A DNA stretch of 64,000 bases from Petrotoga mobilis SJ95 (GTDB lineage Bacteria > Thermotogota > Thermotogae > Petrotogales > Petrotogaceae), in the NCBI RefSeq assembly GCF_000018605.1, contig NC_010003.1, positions 1,712,501 through 1,776,500 on the forward strand, written 5' to 3'. Positions 27,870-36,964 of this stretch are shown piece after piece (positions within the stretch are counted from its first letter, which is position 1; every line of letters begins with the position of its first letter). Position numbers and translations under genes: made by a program. A model generated the notes under the pieces. The model saw only the letters and a program-made list of their open reading frames with translations. It made no database searches and was not told where the DNA came from.

Positions 27870-29255
27870 ATGAAAGTGTTGGGGATAGATTTTGGGACAA
27901 CTTCTTACAGTGCATGCTTATACGACAGTAAAAGTAAAGAAATTGCCTTCGCAAATAAACAAAATACAAGTTTAATTTTCGATGGTTTAAAAAGTGAATT
28001 TGACATAAAAAAATTAGAAAGTGATTTTGATTCTTTTATAAAATATCTAACTAAAGTTTTTGATTTAAAAGGAACCAAAGCTATTTCGGTCACCGGAAAT
28101 ATGCATAGTTTTTTTCTTGTGAAAGATAACACCCCAATAACAAATATAATTACTTGGCAAGATCAAAGAGCTTTAGAGAAAAATGAAAATGGAATTACAT
28201 ATGTAGATTATATTAATAAAAATTATAAATCGCTATTTTCAAAATTTCAATACTTTCTAAGCCCAGGGTATGCTGTCACAACTTTACTCCCTTTACAAAA
28301 ATTTCTACGTACTTCGGGGTTTTCTCTCCATTTTGCTCCAGATTTCATTGTAAAAAAGCTCACTGGAGATACTACATACGATTCAATACCTATAGATCCT
28401 ACTATAGCGCATAGCAGTGGATTTTACGCATTAGAAAACAAAGATTGGAATTGGAAACTAATCAATGCATTGGGATACAGCGAAATTCACCTTCCCAAAA
28501 TTGCTGAACCTGGAACTTTTGTTGGGAATGTTGGAAAGTACATCCCTCAATTAACTGGTACCCCGATTTTTTTAGGGATGGGTGACAATCAAGCGTCAGT
28601 TTTAGGCGCAATTTTTGAAAAGAAACTTGAAACTTCTTACAATAAAATAAATTCGATGGTTATAAGCATAGGAACAAGTGGGCAAATATCTGCTGTAGTT
28701 AAGGAAATAAAAAGGATTTCAAAATACATAGATTATCGACCTTTTTTAAATAATTATTATTTATTAGTTGGAGCTAGTTTATCCGCTGGTAAGACTATTG
28801 ACACTATTAAAGATTTTATAAAAAGCTTTATAAGCTTGGCTTGTAAAAAAAACGTTGAAGACGATTATGTTTACGAATTCATCAAGAATTCAATGTTACC
28901 TGTTTCACCTTTAAAATTTCGCACTACATTAAACGGTACACGTTATAATCCTCAATTGAGAGGAGCCATTGATAACATAAGTTTAAACAACTTTACAATT
29001 CAGAATCTAGTTACAGCAGCTGCATATGGAATAGTGGAAGAACTCTACAAATATTATAGAGAAATGAATATTGATTATGAAGATATCTTAGGGGTGGGGA
29101 ATGGTCTACAGAAAAATAAATATTTTATAAGCATCATAAAAAAAGTCTTTAATAAAAATTTTTACCTAAGTAAATTGGAAGAAACTACAAGTTTTGGCGC
29201 TGCTGTGTGCGCAATGGAAGGAAAAACGAAAGGGGAGGTCGACATTCAAGGATGA
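27870..29255 (+). CDS. FGGY-family carbohydrate kinase, sedoheptulokinase-like
   Basis: A 461-residue two-domain sugar kinase. The first phosphate loop is GIDFGTTSYSACLYD. SVTGNMHSFFLV and ITWQDQRAL resemble sedoheptulokinase-type FGGY proteins (MHG...WQD). ATP-domain motifs are GMGDNQASVLGA, SIGTSGQISAV and GVGNGLQKNKYF. A C5-C7 ketose is the likely substrate, not certain. A ribosome site GAAGGTG lies before the ATG. The next gene starts within its stop codon but is truncated. A LacI regulator and sugar transporter follow after an IS fossil, suggesting all once worked together. Confidence 0.8.
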   Translation: MKVLGIDFGTTSYSACLYDSKSKEIAFANKQNTSLIFDGLKSEFDIKKLESDFDSFIKYLTKVFDLKGTKAISVTGNMHSFFLVKDNTPITNIITWQDQRALEKNENGITYVDYINKNYKSLFSKFQYFLSPGYAVTTLLPLQKFLRTSGFSLHFAPDFIVKKLTGDTTYDSIPIDPTIAHSSGFYALENKDWNWKLINALGYSEIHLPKIAEPGTFVGNVGKYIPQLTGTPIFLGMGDNQASVLGAIFEKKLETSYNKINSMVISIGTSGQISAVVKEIKRISKYIDYRPFLNNYYLLVGASLSAGKTIDTIKDFIKSFISLACKKNVEDDYVYEFIKNSMLPVSPLKFRTTLNGTRYNPQLRGAIDNISLNNFTIQNLVTAAAYGIVEELYKYYREMNIDYEDILGVGNGLQKNKYFISIIKKVFNKNFYLSKLEETTSFGAAVCAMEGKTKGEVDIQG

Positions 29256-29323
29256 ATAAAGAGAAAATTCAAGAACAACTAAAGAAACCGTTGATAATTA
29301 AAGAAACAAGGTACACTTACTAA
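29252..29323 (+). pseudogene. Truncated start of a gene coupled to the sugar kinase
   Basis: ATG 29252 overlaps the kinase TGA (ATGA), with a GGGGAGG about 16 bases upstream. It reads 23 residues, MNKEKIQEQLKKPLIIKETR and three more, then stops; an ISL3 fossil begins about 40 bp on. The arrangement suggests that the second gene of a kinase operon lost its body to an insertion and deletion. What it encoded is not recognisable. Confidence 0.45.
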
Positions 29324-29360
29324 TCAAAACGTTGTTCTTTCCACTGATTGTTGAACCCTA

Positions 29361-29826
29361 TCAATTATTCTCAAGAAAAAGAATTTCTTGTCTCAACATC
29401 TCAAATCTATTTCTTCCATACATTATCCTCTTAATAACTTTCAATTTATTCACAGAACCATCTGCTAATCTTTCGATGTATAAAATTTCTAACCGCTTGC
29501 ATATCCCGTTTTAAACTGTTCACAAATTGATCTATCTTTTGAAATAAGTGGTTCTGCTTCTTTGAACAGTATTGTATACCTCGTAATGTTTAGGATTGTA
29601 CTCGAAATTGCTTCATTTTCGAAGTCCACATATATGTTGATTATATCTTTTTGATGTTCTATCTTTGATATCTCACCTGGTTCTGTTAGATTCAATATCT
29701 GTTCAAAGAATTTGGGCGGCTCTTTTCTCATTTGGATTTATGCCTTATATATTTTAGCTTTCTTACAGGATACCAGATTATTTAATCATTTATCCAAATT
29801 CCATTTTTTCTACCCTACACTTTTCG
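29361..29826 (-). mobile_element. ISL3-family insertion sequence remnant with gutted transposase
   Basis: On the minus strand ATG 29731 begins an ISL3-like transposase (FFEQILNL, then QKDIINIYVDF). The zinc-finger and DDE middle are gone. After a frameshift at about 29492 the C-terminus continues in another frame as LADGSVNKLKVIKRIMYGRN and RFEMLRQEILFLENN, ending at 29361. The KIKVIKRxxYG-type tail is characteristic of ISL3/IS204 transposases. TTTTTCTACCC at 29805-29815, followed by TACACTTTTCGGAAGAG, is probably the element end. The remaining bases to 30020 are AT-rich with no gene. Confidence 0.65.
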
Positions 29827-30025
29827 GAAGAGAATCTAATGATCTTGTCTAAATTTTAGATGGGATTTTCATTTACACAAAATTTACAATAGATATTTCT
29901 TTGATAAATAGAGGGTTTCTGGAAGTTTTGTCTGAAATCTGCCAATTTACTTCAAAATTTGGAATTATTCCCAAATAAAGGCGATTATTATCGAAAAGCT
30001 TCGATTTACTCATCGAGAGTTAATT

Positions 30026-30053
30026 TTGATTTTATTGTTTATTAATTTATAAT
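30026..30053 (+). promoter_or_regulatory. Possible promoter of the LacI regulator gene
   Basis: TTGATT (30026-30031) and TATAAT (30048-30053) are spaced by 16 bases. The LacI-type operator lies just downstream of the -10. Confidence 0.5.
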
Positions 30054-30066
30054 AAGAATTAGTAAC

Positions 30067-30078
30067 GCAAACGATTGC
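30067..30078. promoter_or_regulatory. LacI-family operator-like site
   Basis: GCAAACGATTGC is a palindrome with the central CG typical of LacI/GalR operators. It lies about 14-25 bases after the -10 and 29 bases before the regulator start, so autorepression is likely. Confidence 0.6.
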
Positions 30079-30106
30079 TTACTAAATGCTTATGGAGGGT
30101 AACCCC

Positions 30107-31147
30107 ATGCAAAAAACAACTATAAAAGACATCGCAAAGGCTTTGAATATCTCTCCCTCTACAGTTTCAAGAGCTTTAAATGGGAAAAATGGCGTAAGCG
30201 AAAAACTCAGTGTAACAATTAGAGAAAAAGCTGAAGAACTTGGTTATGTTGGCAATTTTGCCGCCCGTTCTTTAAAAACATCGCAATCTAAAACTATTGG
30301 AGTTACTGTTTCAGATATAAGAAATCCTTTCTTTTTAGATTTTCTAAAAGGGGTAGACAATATTTTATTTCAAAGAGGTTATAAATTCCTTTTAACAGAT
30401 TCAGGAGAAAATGTTGAAAAAGAAAAAATTTATTTAATGTGGCTTATCGAACACGGAGTAGATGGTATTTTAGCGTCGCCTGTGACTGAAAGAGATGGAA
30501 AAAATAATTTAGAACTTTACAAAAAAATTAAGAATATAAGTATTCCAATTGTGTTTTATGATAGAGTCTTCCCTGAGGAATCCCAATTTGATTCAGTCAC
30601 GGTGGATAATAAAGATAGTATTATTCAAGCTTTAAAATATTTATATAATAAAGGCCATAGAAAAATTGGTATTTTTCTTTCAAAGAGTGGTATTTATACT
30701 ATAGAACAAAGATTAGAAGGCTTTATAGAGGGGTGCGAACTTTTGGGAATTAAAATAAATGAAGAATGGATAGCAAAAGATTTGTTTCCCGAAGAAAAAA
30801 CTTACGATAAATTGAAAAAATTGAAGAAAAATCATAATCTTCCAACTGCAATAATTGCCACAAACAATAAAATAACCAAACAGTTAATTAGTGCTTCAAA
30901 AAAATTAAACATATTAATACCGAATACTCTTTCAATTATGGGATACGATGATTTGACGGAAAATGAAATAATTTCACCCCCCATAACGTGCATCAAACAA
31001 CCAGTCTTTGAAATAGGTAGAATAGCATCGACTATATTGTTAGGAAAAATAGAAAATGATGAAACTAAAACAACTAAGATCGTGTTGAAAACAGAGATTG
31101 TTGAAAGAAATTCGATCATTAATTTGAATAAAAATACACTTAATTGA
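30107..31147 (+). CDS. LacI-family transcriptional regulator
   Basis: A 346-residue repressor with a complete N-terminal DNA-binding domain: TIKDIAKALNISPSTVSRAL (about 4-23) and hinge helix NFAARSLKT. The periplasmic-binding-like sensor domain follows (IGVTVSDIRNPFF, HGVDGILASP, IMGYDDLTENE). ATG 30107 is used because TGGAGGGTAACCCC lies before it; the frame opens at 30086 without a site. It precedes the ribose-type transporter, which it probably controls. A paralogue lacking the DNA-binding domain is at 36965. Confidence 0.92.
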   Translation: MQKTTIKDIAKALNISPSTVSRALNGKNGVSEKLSVTIREKAEELGYVGNFAARSLKTSQSKTIGVTVSDIRNPFFLDFLKGVDNILFQRGYKFLLTDSGENVEKEKIYLMWLIEHGVDGILASPVTERDGKNNLELYKKIKNISIPIVFYDRVFPEESQFDSVTVDNKDSIIQALKYLYNKGHRKIGIFLSKSGIYTIEQRLEGFIEGCELLGIKINEEWIAKDLFPEEKTYDKLKKLKKNHNLPTAIIATNNKITKQLISASKKLNILIPNTLSIMGYDDLTENEIISPPITCIKQPVFEIGRIASTILLGKIENDETKTTKIVLKTEIVERNSIINLNKNTLN

Positions 31148-31202
31148 ATTTATTCTGTTTAAATTTTCAACTTTCATATATTACAACTAGGAGGTGTTTG
31201 GT

Positions 31203-32231
31203 ATGAAAAAGGGTCTAACTGTTTTGTTGTTAGTTACTGTTTTATTGAGTTTTTCGTTGATAGGTTTTGGACAAACTAGCTTTTTTGATATTTCAAAGGC
31301 AAATCCACCTAAAGCTATTCAGTCAAGTGACATGACAATCTTCTTCATAGTAAAAGCTAGTGAGAATGAATTTTGGCAGATTGTTTTGGATGGAGCGCAA
31401 AAAGCGGCGAACCATTTTGGTGTAGAATTTATTCATCAAGAAGCCACTTCGGAGTCTGAAGTCTCAAGGCAAGTTTCTATTTTAGAAACAGCGATTTCTA
31501 CAAATCCAGATGCTATTGTTTTGGCTCCTACTGTAGCAGATGCCTTAGTCCCTGGAATAGAAAGAGCTATGGATAGTGGAATCCCGGTAATAATTATCGA
31601 TTCCATGGCTAACACGGATAACTATGTATCATTTTTAGGTTCAGATAACTACACTATTGGCCAAAGATCCGCAGATGAGTTAGCTAAGGCACTGGAAGAG
31701 AAAAACGGTTCTCCAAGCGGAAAGGTTGCAGCAATAACATATATGAGTGGAGTTGGATCATTAGAAGCTAGAATCTCAGGATTCTTGGATAGAATTGAAG
31801 AGGCATATCCTGATATTGAGGTAGTCAGTGTAAGAGATGCTATGGGGCAAGTCGGTAACACCATAAACATTACTTTAGATTTGCTGACTGCTTATCCTGA
31901 TTTGGATGGTTTGTATGCTAATAATCAAATGACAGGAGATGACATGGTAAGAGCTCTTGATATGCAAGGAAGAAACGATTTAGCAGCTGTTGCAGTGGAT
32001 GCCAGTGCCCAAGAGATTTGGGGGTTAGAAAATGGTTATTTAGACTCCGTTCTTGTTCAACAACCATGGGTTATGGGATACGCTGGAGTCGCCTACGCTG
32101 TTATGGCAAGAAATGGAGTGCCTCTTGCTAAAAATGTCGATACTGGAATATTAGTTATTACGCCGGAATCATTAGCAAGTGGAGAAGCAGATGCTGCTAT
32201 AAATCCTTTTGAATATTACAAGGATTGGTAA
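31203..32231 (+). CDS. Sugar ABC transporter substrate-binding protein (RbsB type)
   Basis: A 342-residue exported protein with a signal peptide (about 1-24: lysines, then LTVLLLVTVLLSFSLIGF). The Peripla_BP_4 fold is recognisable from FIVKASENEFWQIVLDGAQK, DAIVLAPTVADALVPGI and YVSFLGSDNYTIGQRSA. It should bind a monosaccharide for the following transporter. ATG 31203 follows AGGAGGTG. The sugar is not readable. Confidence 0.9.
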   Translation: MKKGLTVLLLVTVLLSFSLIGFGQTSFFDISKANPPKAIQSSDMTIFFIVKASENEFWQIVLDGAQKAANHFGVEFIHQEATSESEVSRQVSILETAISTNPDAIVLAPTVADALVPGIERAMDSGIPVIIIDSMANTDNYVSFLGSDNYTIGQRSADELAKALEEKNGSPSGKVAAITYMSGVGSLEARISGFLDRIEEAYPDIEVVSVRDAMGQVGNTINITLDLLTAYPDLDGLYANNQMTGDDMVRALDMQGRNDLAAVAVDASAQEIWGLENGYLDSVLVQQPWVMGYAGVAYAVMARNGVPLAKNVDTGILVITPESLASGEADAAINPFEYYKDW

Positions 32232-32251
32232 AAATTCAAAAAAACTAAATG

Positions 32252-32278
32252 GGGGAGACTTTATTCTCCCCTATTTTA
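32252..32278 (+). terminator. Intra-operon hairpin after the sugar-binding protein gene
   Basis: GGGGAGA (32252-32258), a CTTTAT loop and TCTCCCC (32265-32271), followed by TATTTTAA. The T run is short, so partial termination or protection of the upstream message from 3' decay is likely. Confidence 0.65.
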
Positions 32279-32296
32279 AAAAGAGGTGGTTTGAAA

Positions 32297-33826
32297 GTGG
32301 CTGATGAAATCAATTCTAGTTACAGTGTCATAATGAAAAATATCACCAAAACTTTCCCGGGTGTAGTAGCTTTAGCAAACGTTAATTTCGAATTAGAGGA
32401 AGGAGAAGTCAAAGGATTAGTTGGCGAAAATGGAGCAGGTAAATCAACATTAATTAAAATTTTAACGGGAGCCTATACTCCTGATCAAGGTGAAATTATT
32501 ATATTTGGTGAAAAATTTGGTGCCTTAAATCCGATTATTGCTGAAAAAAAAGGAATTGCGGCGGTTTACCAAGATTTAATGTTAGCTAACCATCTAACGG
32601 TTCAAGAAAACATATTTTTAGGTAATGAATTATCTAAATTGGGTTTAATAAATAAAAAAGAAATGACTAAAAGAACCAATGAACTATTAGCAAACTTGGG
32701 GTACGAAGGAATCATTCATCCTTTAGATAAAGTTAGGAACCTAAGTTCCGCTCATAAGGGGATGGTGGCTATTGCGAAAGCTCTTGCAAAAAATGCGAAA
32801 ATTATGATTTTTGATGAGCCTACTGCTGTTCTAGCCGAAAAAGAGGTTAAAGAACTATTTCGAGTGGTGAAACAATTAAGGAACAATGGAATTTCTGTTA
32901 TATATATTTCGCATAGATTAGAGGAAGTATTTGAAATTTGTGATACCGTGACTGTTTTGAAGGACGGAAAAGTTGTAGGAAGTAGAAAGGTTGAAGAAAC
33001 AACTGAGGATGAATTGATAACTATGATGGTAGGTAGAGAACTGAAAAAGGATTTGTATCTAGAGCGAAATATAGGGGAAGAAGTTTTAAGGGTCGAGAAT
33101 TTAACAAACAACAAAGTAAAAGACTGCTCTTTTTCAATAAAAAAAGGCGAGATAGTTGGTATATATGGTTTAGTTGGTTCTGGTCGAACAGAACTCGTAA
33201 GAGCTTTATTTGGAGCGGACCCTATTGAAGAAGGGAATATATATATAAGAGGTAAAAAAGTTAATAAACCTTCTCCAAATAGTTCGATTAAAAGAAAACT
33301 TGGATTACTCCCTGAGGATCGAAGAGAACAAGGTTTAGCTCTTAGGCTTTCTGTTAAAGATAATATAAACCTGCCTATATACACCCGTATAAGTAAAATT
33401 GGAATTATCAATTCAAAAAAAGAAAAAGATAATACGTTTCATTTCATAGAATCTTTATCGATTAAAACTCCTACAATTTATCAAAAAGTTGAAAATTTAA
33501 GCGGTGGAAATCAACAAAAAGTAGTTCTTTCCAAGTGGTTAGCTAGTGAATCAGAGGTTTTTATATTAGATGAGCCGACTAATGGAATAGATGTTGGTGC
33601 AAAAGAAGAGATTTATGAATTAATAAATGATTTAGCCTCGCGTGGGAACGCAATTTTATTTATATCATCGTATATTCCTGAGTTGATGTCCATTTGTGAC
33701 AGGATACTTGTAATGAGAGAGGGAACCATCTCGGGAGAGGTAACTAGGGATGAATTCTCTGAGGAAAAAATTCTATCCATCGCTTTAAAAACTGAAAACA
33801 ACAAGGTAGGTGTAAAGAATGACTAA
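32297..33826 (+). CDS. Sugar ABC transporter ATPase (RbsA type, two ATPase domains)
   Basis: A 509-residue double ABC ATPase. The first domain has Walker A GENGAGKST and Walker B IMIFDEPTAVL. Its signature is unusual: NLSSAHKGMVAIAKAL instead of LSxGxxQ. The second has the degenerate P-loop GLVGSGRTE usual in this family, LLPEDRREQGL, signature NLSGGNQQKVVLSK and Walker B FILDEPTNGIDVG. GTG 32297, 7 bases after GAGGTGG, is preferred over upstream codons of the frame that lie within the hairpin. Confidence 0.88.
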   Translation: MADEINSSYSVIMKNITKTFPGVVALANVNFELEEGEVKGLVGENGAGKSTLIKILTGAYTPDQGEIIIFGEKFGALNPIIAEKKGIAAVYQDLMLANHLTVQENIFLGNELSKLGLINKKEMTKRTNELLANLGYEGIIHPLDKVRNLSSAHKGMVAIAKALAKNAKIMIFDEPTAVLAEKEVKELFRVVKQLRNNGISVIYISHRLEEVFEICDTVTVLKDGKVVGSRKVEETTEDELITMMVGRELKKDLYLERNIGEEVLRVENLTNNKVKDCSFSIKKGEIVGIYGLVGSGRTELVRALFGADPIEEGNIYIRGKKVNKPSPNSSIKRKLGLLPEDRREQGLALRLSVKDNINLPIYTRISKIGIINSKKEKDNTFHFIESLSIKTPTIYQKVENLSGGNQQKVVLSKWLASESEVFILDEPTNGIDVGAKEEIYELINDLASRGNAILFISSYIPELMSICDRILVMREGTISGEVTRDEFSEEKILSIALKTENNKVGVKND

Positions 33827-34766
33827 CAACAAAAAAATAAATTTTACCTGGAGTACTCAAACAGTTATATTATTAGTAGTAGTAGCTATGTGGATTTTTC
33901 TTTCTCTATCTACAGAGAATTTTCTAACTATATCAAATATTCAAAATGTACTTAGGCAAGTGACCATCCAAGGAATAAATGCAGTCGGTGTTACACTAGT
34001 TATCATTACCGCAGGGATAGATCTATCCATCGGTTCAGTTGTTGCTTTGGTTAACATACTTTTTGCAACCCTTTTAGTGGGGGGAACTCCAATTTGGTTT
34101 GGAGTTTTGATGGTTCTAGCGCTAGCGGCAGGTCTTGGTTTTGTAAATGGTTTTTTTGTTCATCAGTTTAGGGTACCACCATTTATTGCAACTTTAGCTA
34201 TGATGAGTATCGCAAGAGGAGCTGCATTACTGATTTCCGGGGGAAGAAATGTCTTTGGACTGCCCAGAAGTGTAGCAGAATTTTCATCTGGGACACTGTT
34301 AGGGATTCCTAACTTATTTTGGTTTTTGATAGCTGTAATAGGCTTTATGGAATTTTTATTGAGAAAAACAACATTTGGAAGATATGTTTATGCAGTTGGG
34401 AGTAACCCAGAGGCCGCACGATTATCTGGAATAAATATTAGATGGGTTATTATAGGAGTTTATATGATAGCTGGATTTTTATGGGGGTTATCTGGAATAT
34501 TAGAAACTTCAAGGCTTTGGATGGGAGTTCCAAGCACTGGAACAGGTTATGAATTAGATGCAATAGCTGCAGCCGTCCTTGGAGGAGCAAGTTTAATGGG
34601 TGCGCAAGGAAGCGCTATTGGAGCATTCTTGGGTGCTTTAGTTATGGCGACTATATATAATGGATCCGTCCTTTTGAACATTAACCCATTTTGGCAAAGA
34701 ATAATAGTAGGAATTATTCTAGTGATAACTGTTTCGATTGATCAAATGCGTTCCAGAAGAGGATAA
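33819..34766 (+). CDS. Sugar ABC transporter permease (RbsC type)
   Basis: A 315-residue membrane protein of the BPD_transp_2 family with about eight to ten helices. VTLVIITAGIDLSIGSVVAL and AIAAAVLGGASLMGAQGS are signature stretches. It forms the channel for the sugar imported with the ATPase above. It overlaps that gene by 8 bases. Confidence 0.92.
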   Translation: MTNNKKINFTWSTQTVILLVVVAMWIFLSLSTENFLTISNIQNVLRQVTIQGINAVGVTLVIITAGIDLSIGSVVALVNILFATLLVGGTPIWFGVLMVLALAAGLGFVNGFFVHQFRVPPFIATLAMMSIARGAALLISGGRNVFGLPRSVAEFSSGTLLGIPNLFWFLIAVIGFMEFLLRKTTFGRYVYAVGSNPEAARLSGINIRWVIIGVYMIAGFLWGLSGILETSRLWMGVPSTGTGYELDAIAAAVLGGASLMGAQGSAIGAFLGALVMATIYNGSVLLNINPFWQRIIVGIILVITVSIDQMRSRRG

Positions 34767-34792
34767 TAAAGTGAATTCGTGAGGTGATTTTT

Positions 34793-35215
34793 ATGTTAAA
34801 AAACATACCTAAGATAATATCTCCAGAATTAATGAAAGTCCTATTAGAAATGGGACATGGGGATGAAATATTGTTGGCTGATGGAAATTATCCCTGCCAT
34901 TCGGTGGGAGTCAAAGTAGTAAGATTAGATGGACATGGAATTCCAGAAATTTTAAAAGCTATCTTAAAATATTTTCCTCTTGATACTTTTGTTGAAGAAA
35001 ACGTTCTGTTAATGGATAATAATTTAAGTACTAAACCTGAAATTTGGAAAAGTTACGAAGAAATATTGTATGATTCTAAAGAAGACTTTAGAGTGAAAGT
35101 GTTAGAAAGATTTAAATTTTATGAAAGAGCTAAAAACGTATTCGCCATAGTTGCGACAAGTGAAAGTGCCTTGTATGCTAATATCATTCTTAAAAAAGGG
35201 GTTGTCAAAACATGA
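34793..35215 (+). CDS. RbsD/FucU-family sugar mutarotase
   Basis: A 140-residue protein that should speed conversion between the anomers of a free sugar. The catalytic stretch is LLEMGHGDEILLADGNYP (His22, Asp30), and the end has the family's VFAIVATSESALYANIILKKG. Length and DGNYP favour the FucU/RbsD family; the choice between fucose and ribose cannot be made. ATG 34793 follows GAGGTG. It lies just after the permease and overlaps the transaldolase-like gene by 4 bases. Confidence 0.82.
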   Translation: MLKNIPKIISPELMKVLLEMGHGDEILLADGNYPCHSVGVKVVRLDGHGIPEILKAILKYFPLDTFVEENVLLMDNNLSTKPEIWKSYEEILYDSKEDFRVKVLERFKFYERAKNVFAIVATSESALYANIILKKGVVKT

Positions 35216-35859
35216 TATATATAGACTCGATTAATGAAAAAGCTATTTCATTTTTAAATTTTCCTTTTATTCAGGGGTTGACTACAAATCCTTCCATAAT
35301 AAAAAAGGAGACTAATTCCTGGGGTTTTGTTGAAACCGTCAGTTTCCTCCAAAAAATCCCAGGAAGTCATTTTGTTCAGGGAAGTGTAAAAAAAGATAAA
35401 GATTGGTTTATGGAATTGCATAATCTTTTGGAAAAAGGGGAAATTGATGCTAAGAAATTCATAATCAAACTTCCGTGGGATCCTTCTCTTGCAGCAAATT
35501 ATGTTTTACCTTTGAGAGATTTAGGATTTAAAGTTTGTGCCACCGCAGTTTATACTATACAGCAAACCTTTACGGCTGTTTTTAGCAAAGTGGATTATAT
35601 AGCTTTTTATTATGATAGAATGAAAAAAAGCCATATTGATGTAGAAAACAGATTGTTAGATATATTAAACATATGTGAAAAAAACAACCCAGAACTTAGA
35701 TTATTAGGCGCAAGTATAAAAGATATTACAACTGTCAACAAACTACTAAAATTAGGAATTCATGATTTAACTCTTCCTTTGAACGTTGTGGAGGAAATTT
35801 TAAAGACTAATTTTCCACAAAACGATTTAGAAATATTTGAAGATGATTTTAAATTATGA
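35212..35859 (+). CDS. Small transaldolase / fructose-6-phosphate aldolase-like protein
   Basis: A 215-residue class I aldolase of the TalC/FSA size class. Visible are TTNPSIIKK (24-32), the Schiff-base lysine in FIIKLPWDP (Lys86), VCATAVYTIQQ and a strand with LLGASIKD. The family either moves dihydroxyacetone units between sugar phosphates or cleaves fructose 6-phosphate to dihydroxyacetone and glyceraldehyde 3-phosphate. The normal KIPxTxEG context is altered here to KLPWDPS, so substrate may differ. Start ATG lies inside the mutarotase 3' end (ATGA). The gene ends the sugar operon. Confidence 0.82.
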   Translation: MIYIDSINEKAISFLNFPFIQGLTTNPSIIKKETNSWGFVETVSFLQKIPGSHFVQGSVKKDKDWFMELHNLLEKGEIDAKKFIIKLPWDPSLAANYVLPLRDLGFKVCATAVYTIQQTFTAVFSKVDYIAFYYDRMKKSHIDVENRLLDILNICEKNNPELRLLGASIKDITTVNKLLKLGIHDLTLPLNVVEEILKTNFPQNDLEIFEDDFKL

Positions 35860-35930
35860 GATAAGTAGAAGAAAATTTATTGGTTCCTGCTAAATTTTTT
35901 ACAAACTAAAATTCGAAAGGACATTATACA

Positions 35931-36899
35931 ATGAATACAAATTATTTTGAAATAATTCCTAAGATTATACCGGTTTTCATCTTGTTAAGCGTTGGATATT
36001 TTTTAAAAATCAAGAAGTTTATCTCTAGCAATTCTATTAGTGAGATCAAGAAATTGATCGTTAACATTTCACTTCCTGCACTATTATTCATATCGTTTCT
36101 GGATGTTAATTTAACTATAGAGTTCTTTTTTGTCATTCTAATTGTTTTTTTGATCAATCTTTTGATGTTATTAATAGGTAAGGGTTTTGCATTTTTTACA
36201 AAGTTAAAGGATCCTCACTTACCTTTGCTTTTCACCGGTTTTGAAGTTGGTATGCTTGGCATACCCCTCTTTGGAGCAATATACGGTACGGAAAGCATTA
36301 AATATATGGCTGTGGTTGATCTTGGCCAGGAGATATACGTTTGGTTTGTATTATTTGCTATGTTATTGAGCCTTCAACAAAAAGAAAAGCGACTGCATTT
36401 TGTAGGGTTATTTAAATCTTTTATCACTTCTCCGATAATTATAGCTATTTTACTTGGGATCATTATCAATTCTAGCGGGATAAAATCTTTAATTAGTGAA
36501 AATTTCCTATTTCAAGGTGTTATTAACAGTATCGATATGCTTGGGAGTTTAACAGTGCCTTTAATACTATTAGTGATAGGATACGAAATTAATTTTAAAA
36601 CCAGTAATATGAGTTTACCTTTAAAAATTATTGGCGTTAGACTGTTAATATTAGTACCTATTGCTCTTTTAGTTGGGAATTTTGTTTTTAATAAATTTCT
36701 TGAACTCGAACCCCTTTACAGCGTTGCTCTACTGTCGGTTGTAGTATTGCCTCCCCCTTTTATTATTCCTCTCTTTTTTAATCAAGAAGATGAACAAAGG
36801 GGTGAGAAAAGTTATGTATATAACACCTTGTCAATAAGCACAGTTATATCTATAATAGCTTTTTTAATCACTGCTGTATTTTTCACACCTACTCTTTGA
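35931..36899 (+). CDS. AEC-family transporter (auxin efflux carrier type)
   Basis: A 322-residue membrane protein with about ten helices in two halves. AEC features are IPVFILLSVGYFLK at the start, VNISLPALLFISFLD, and a second-half DMLGSLTVPLILLVIGYEI. Bacterial AEC proteins export or exchange organic acids such as malonate or malate; this substrate is unknown. A ribosome site GAAAGGA lies before the ATG. Its stop is 65 bp before the second LacI-like gene. Confidence 0.82.
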   Translation: MNTNYFEIIPKIIPVFILLSVGYFLKIKKFISSNSISEIKKLIVNISLPALLFISFLDVNLTIEFFFVILIVFLINLLMLLIGKGFAFFTKLKDPHLPLLFTGFEVGMLGIPLFGAIYGTESIKYMAVVDLGQEIYVWFVLFAMLLSLQQKEKRLHFVGLFKSFITSPIIIAILLGIIINSSGIKSLISENFLFQGVINSIDMLGSLTVPLILLVIGYEINFKTSNMSLPLKIIGVRLLILVPIALLVGNFVFNKFLELEPLYSVALLSVVVLPPPFIIPLFFNQEDEQRGEKSYVYNTLSISTVISIIAFLITAVFFTPTL

Positions 36900-36964
36900 A
36901 TAATCTGAAAAATATACAAGAATTAAAAAAACCAGTCATTGAAATATTCTCAGGAGGTAATCCC

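Noticed and set aside
29332-29514. 60-codon plus-strand frame in the gap after the first kinase
   Set aside because: It lies opposite the transposase remnant, whose minus-strand reading explains the sequence better.
32752-33411. 219-codon minus-strand frame opposite the RbsA-type gene
   Set aside because: The plus-strand gene is complete with all ABC motifs; the opposite frame has no recognisable domain or ribosome site.
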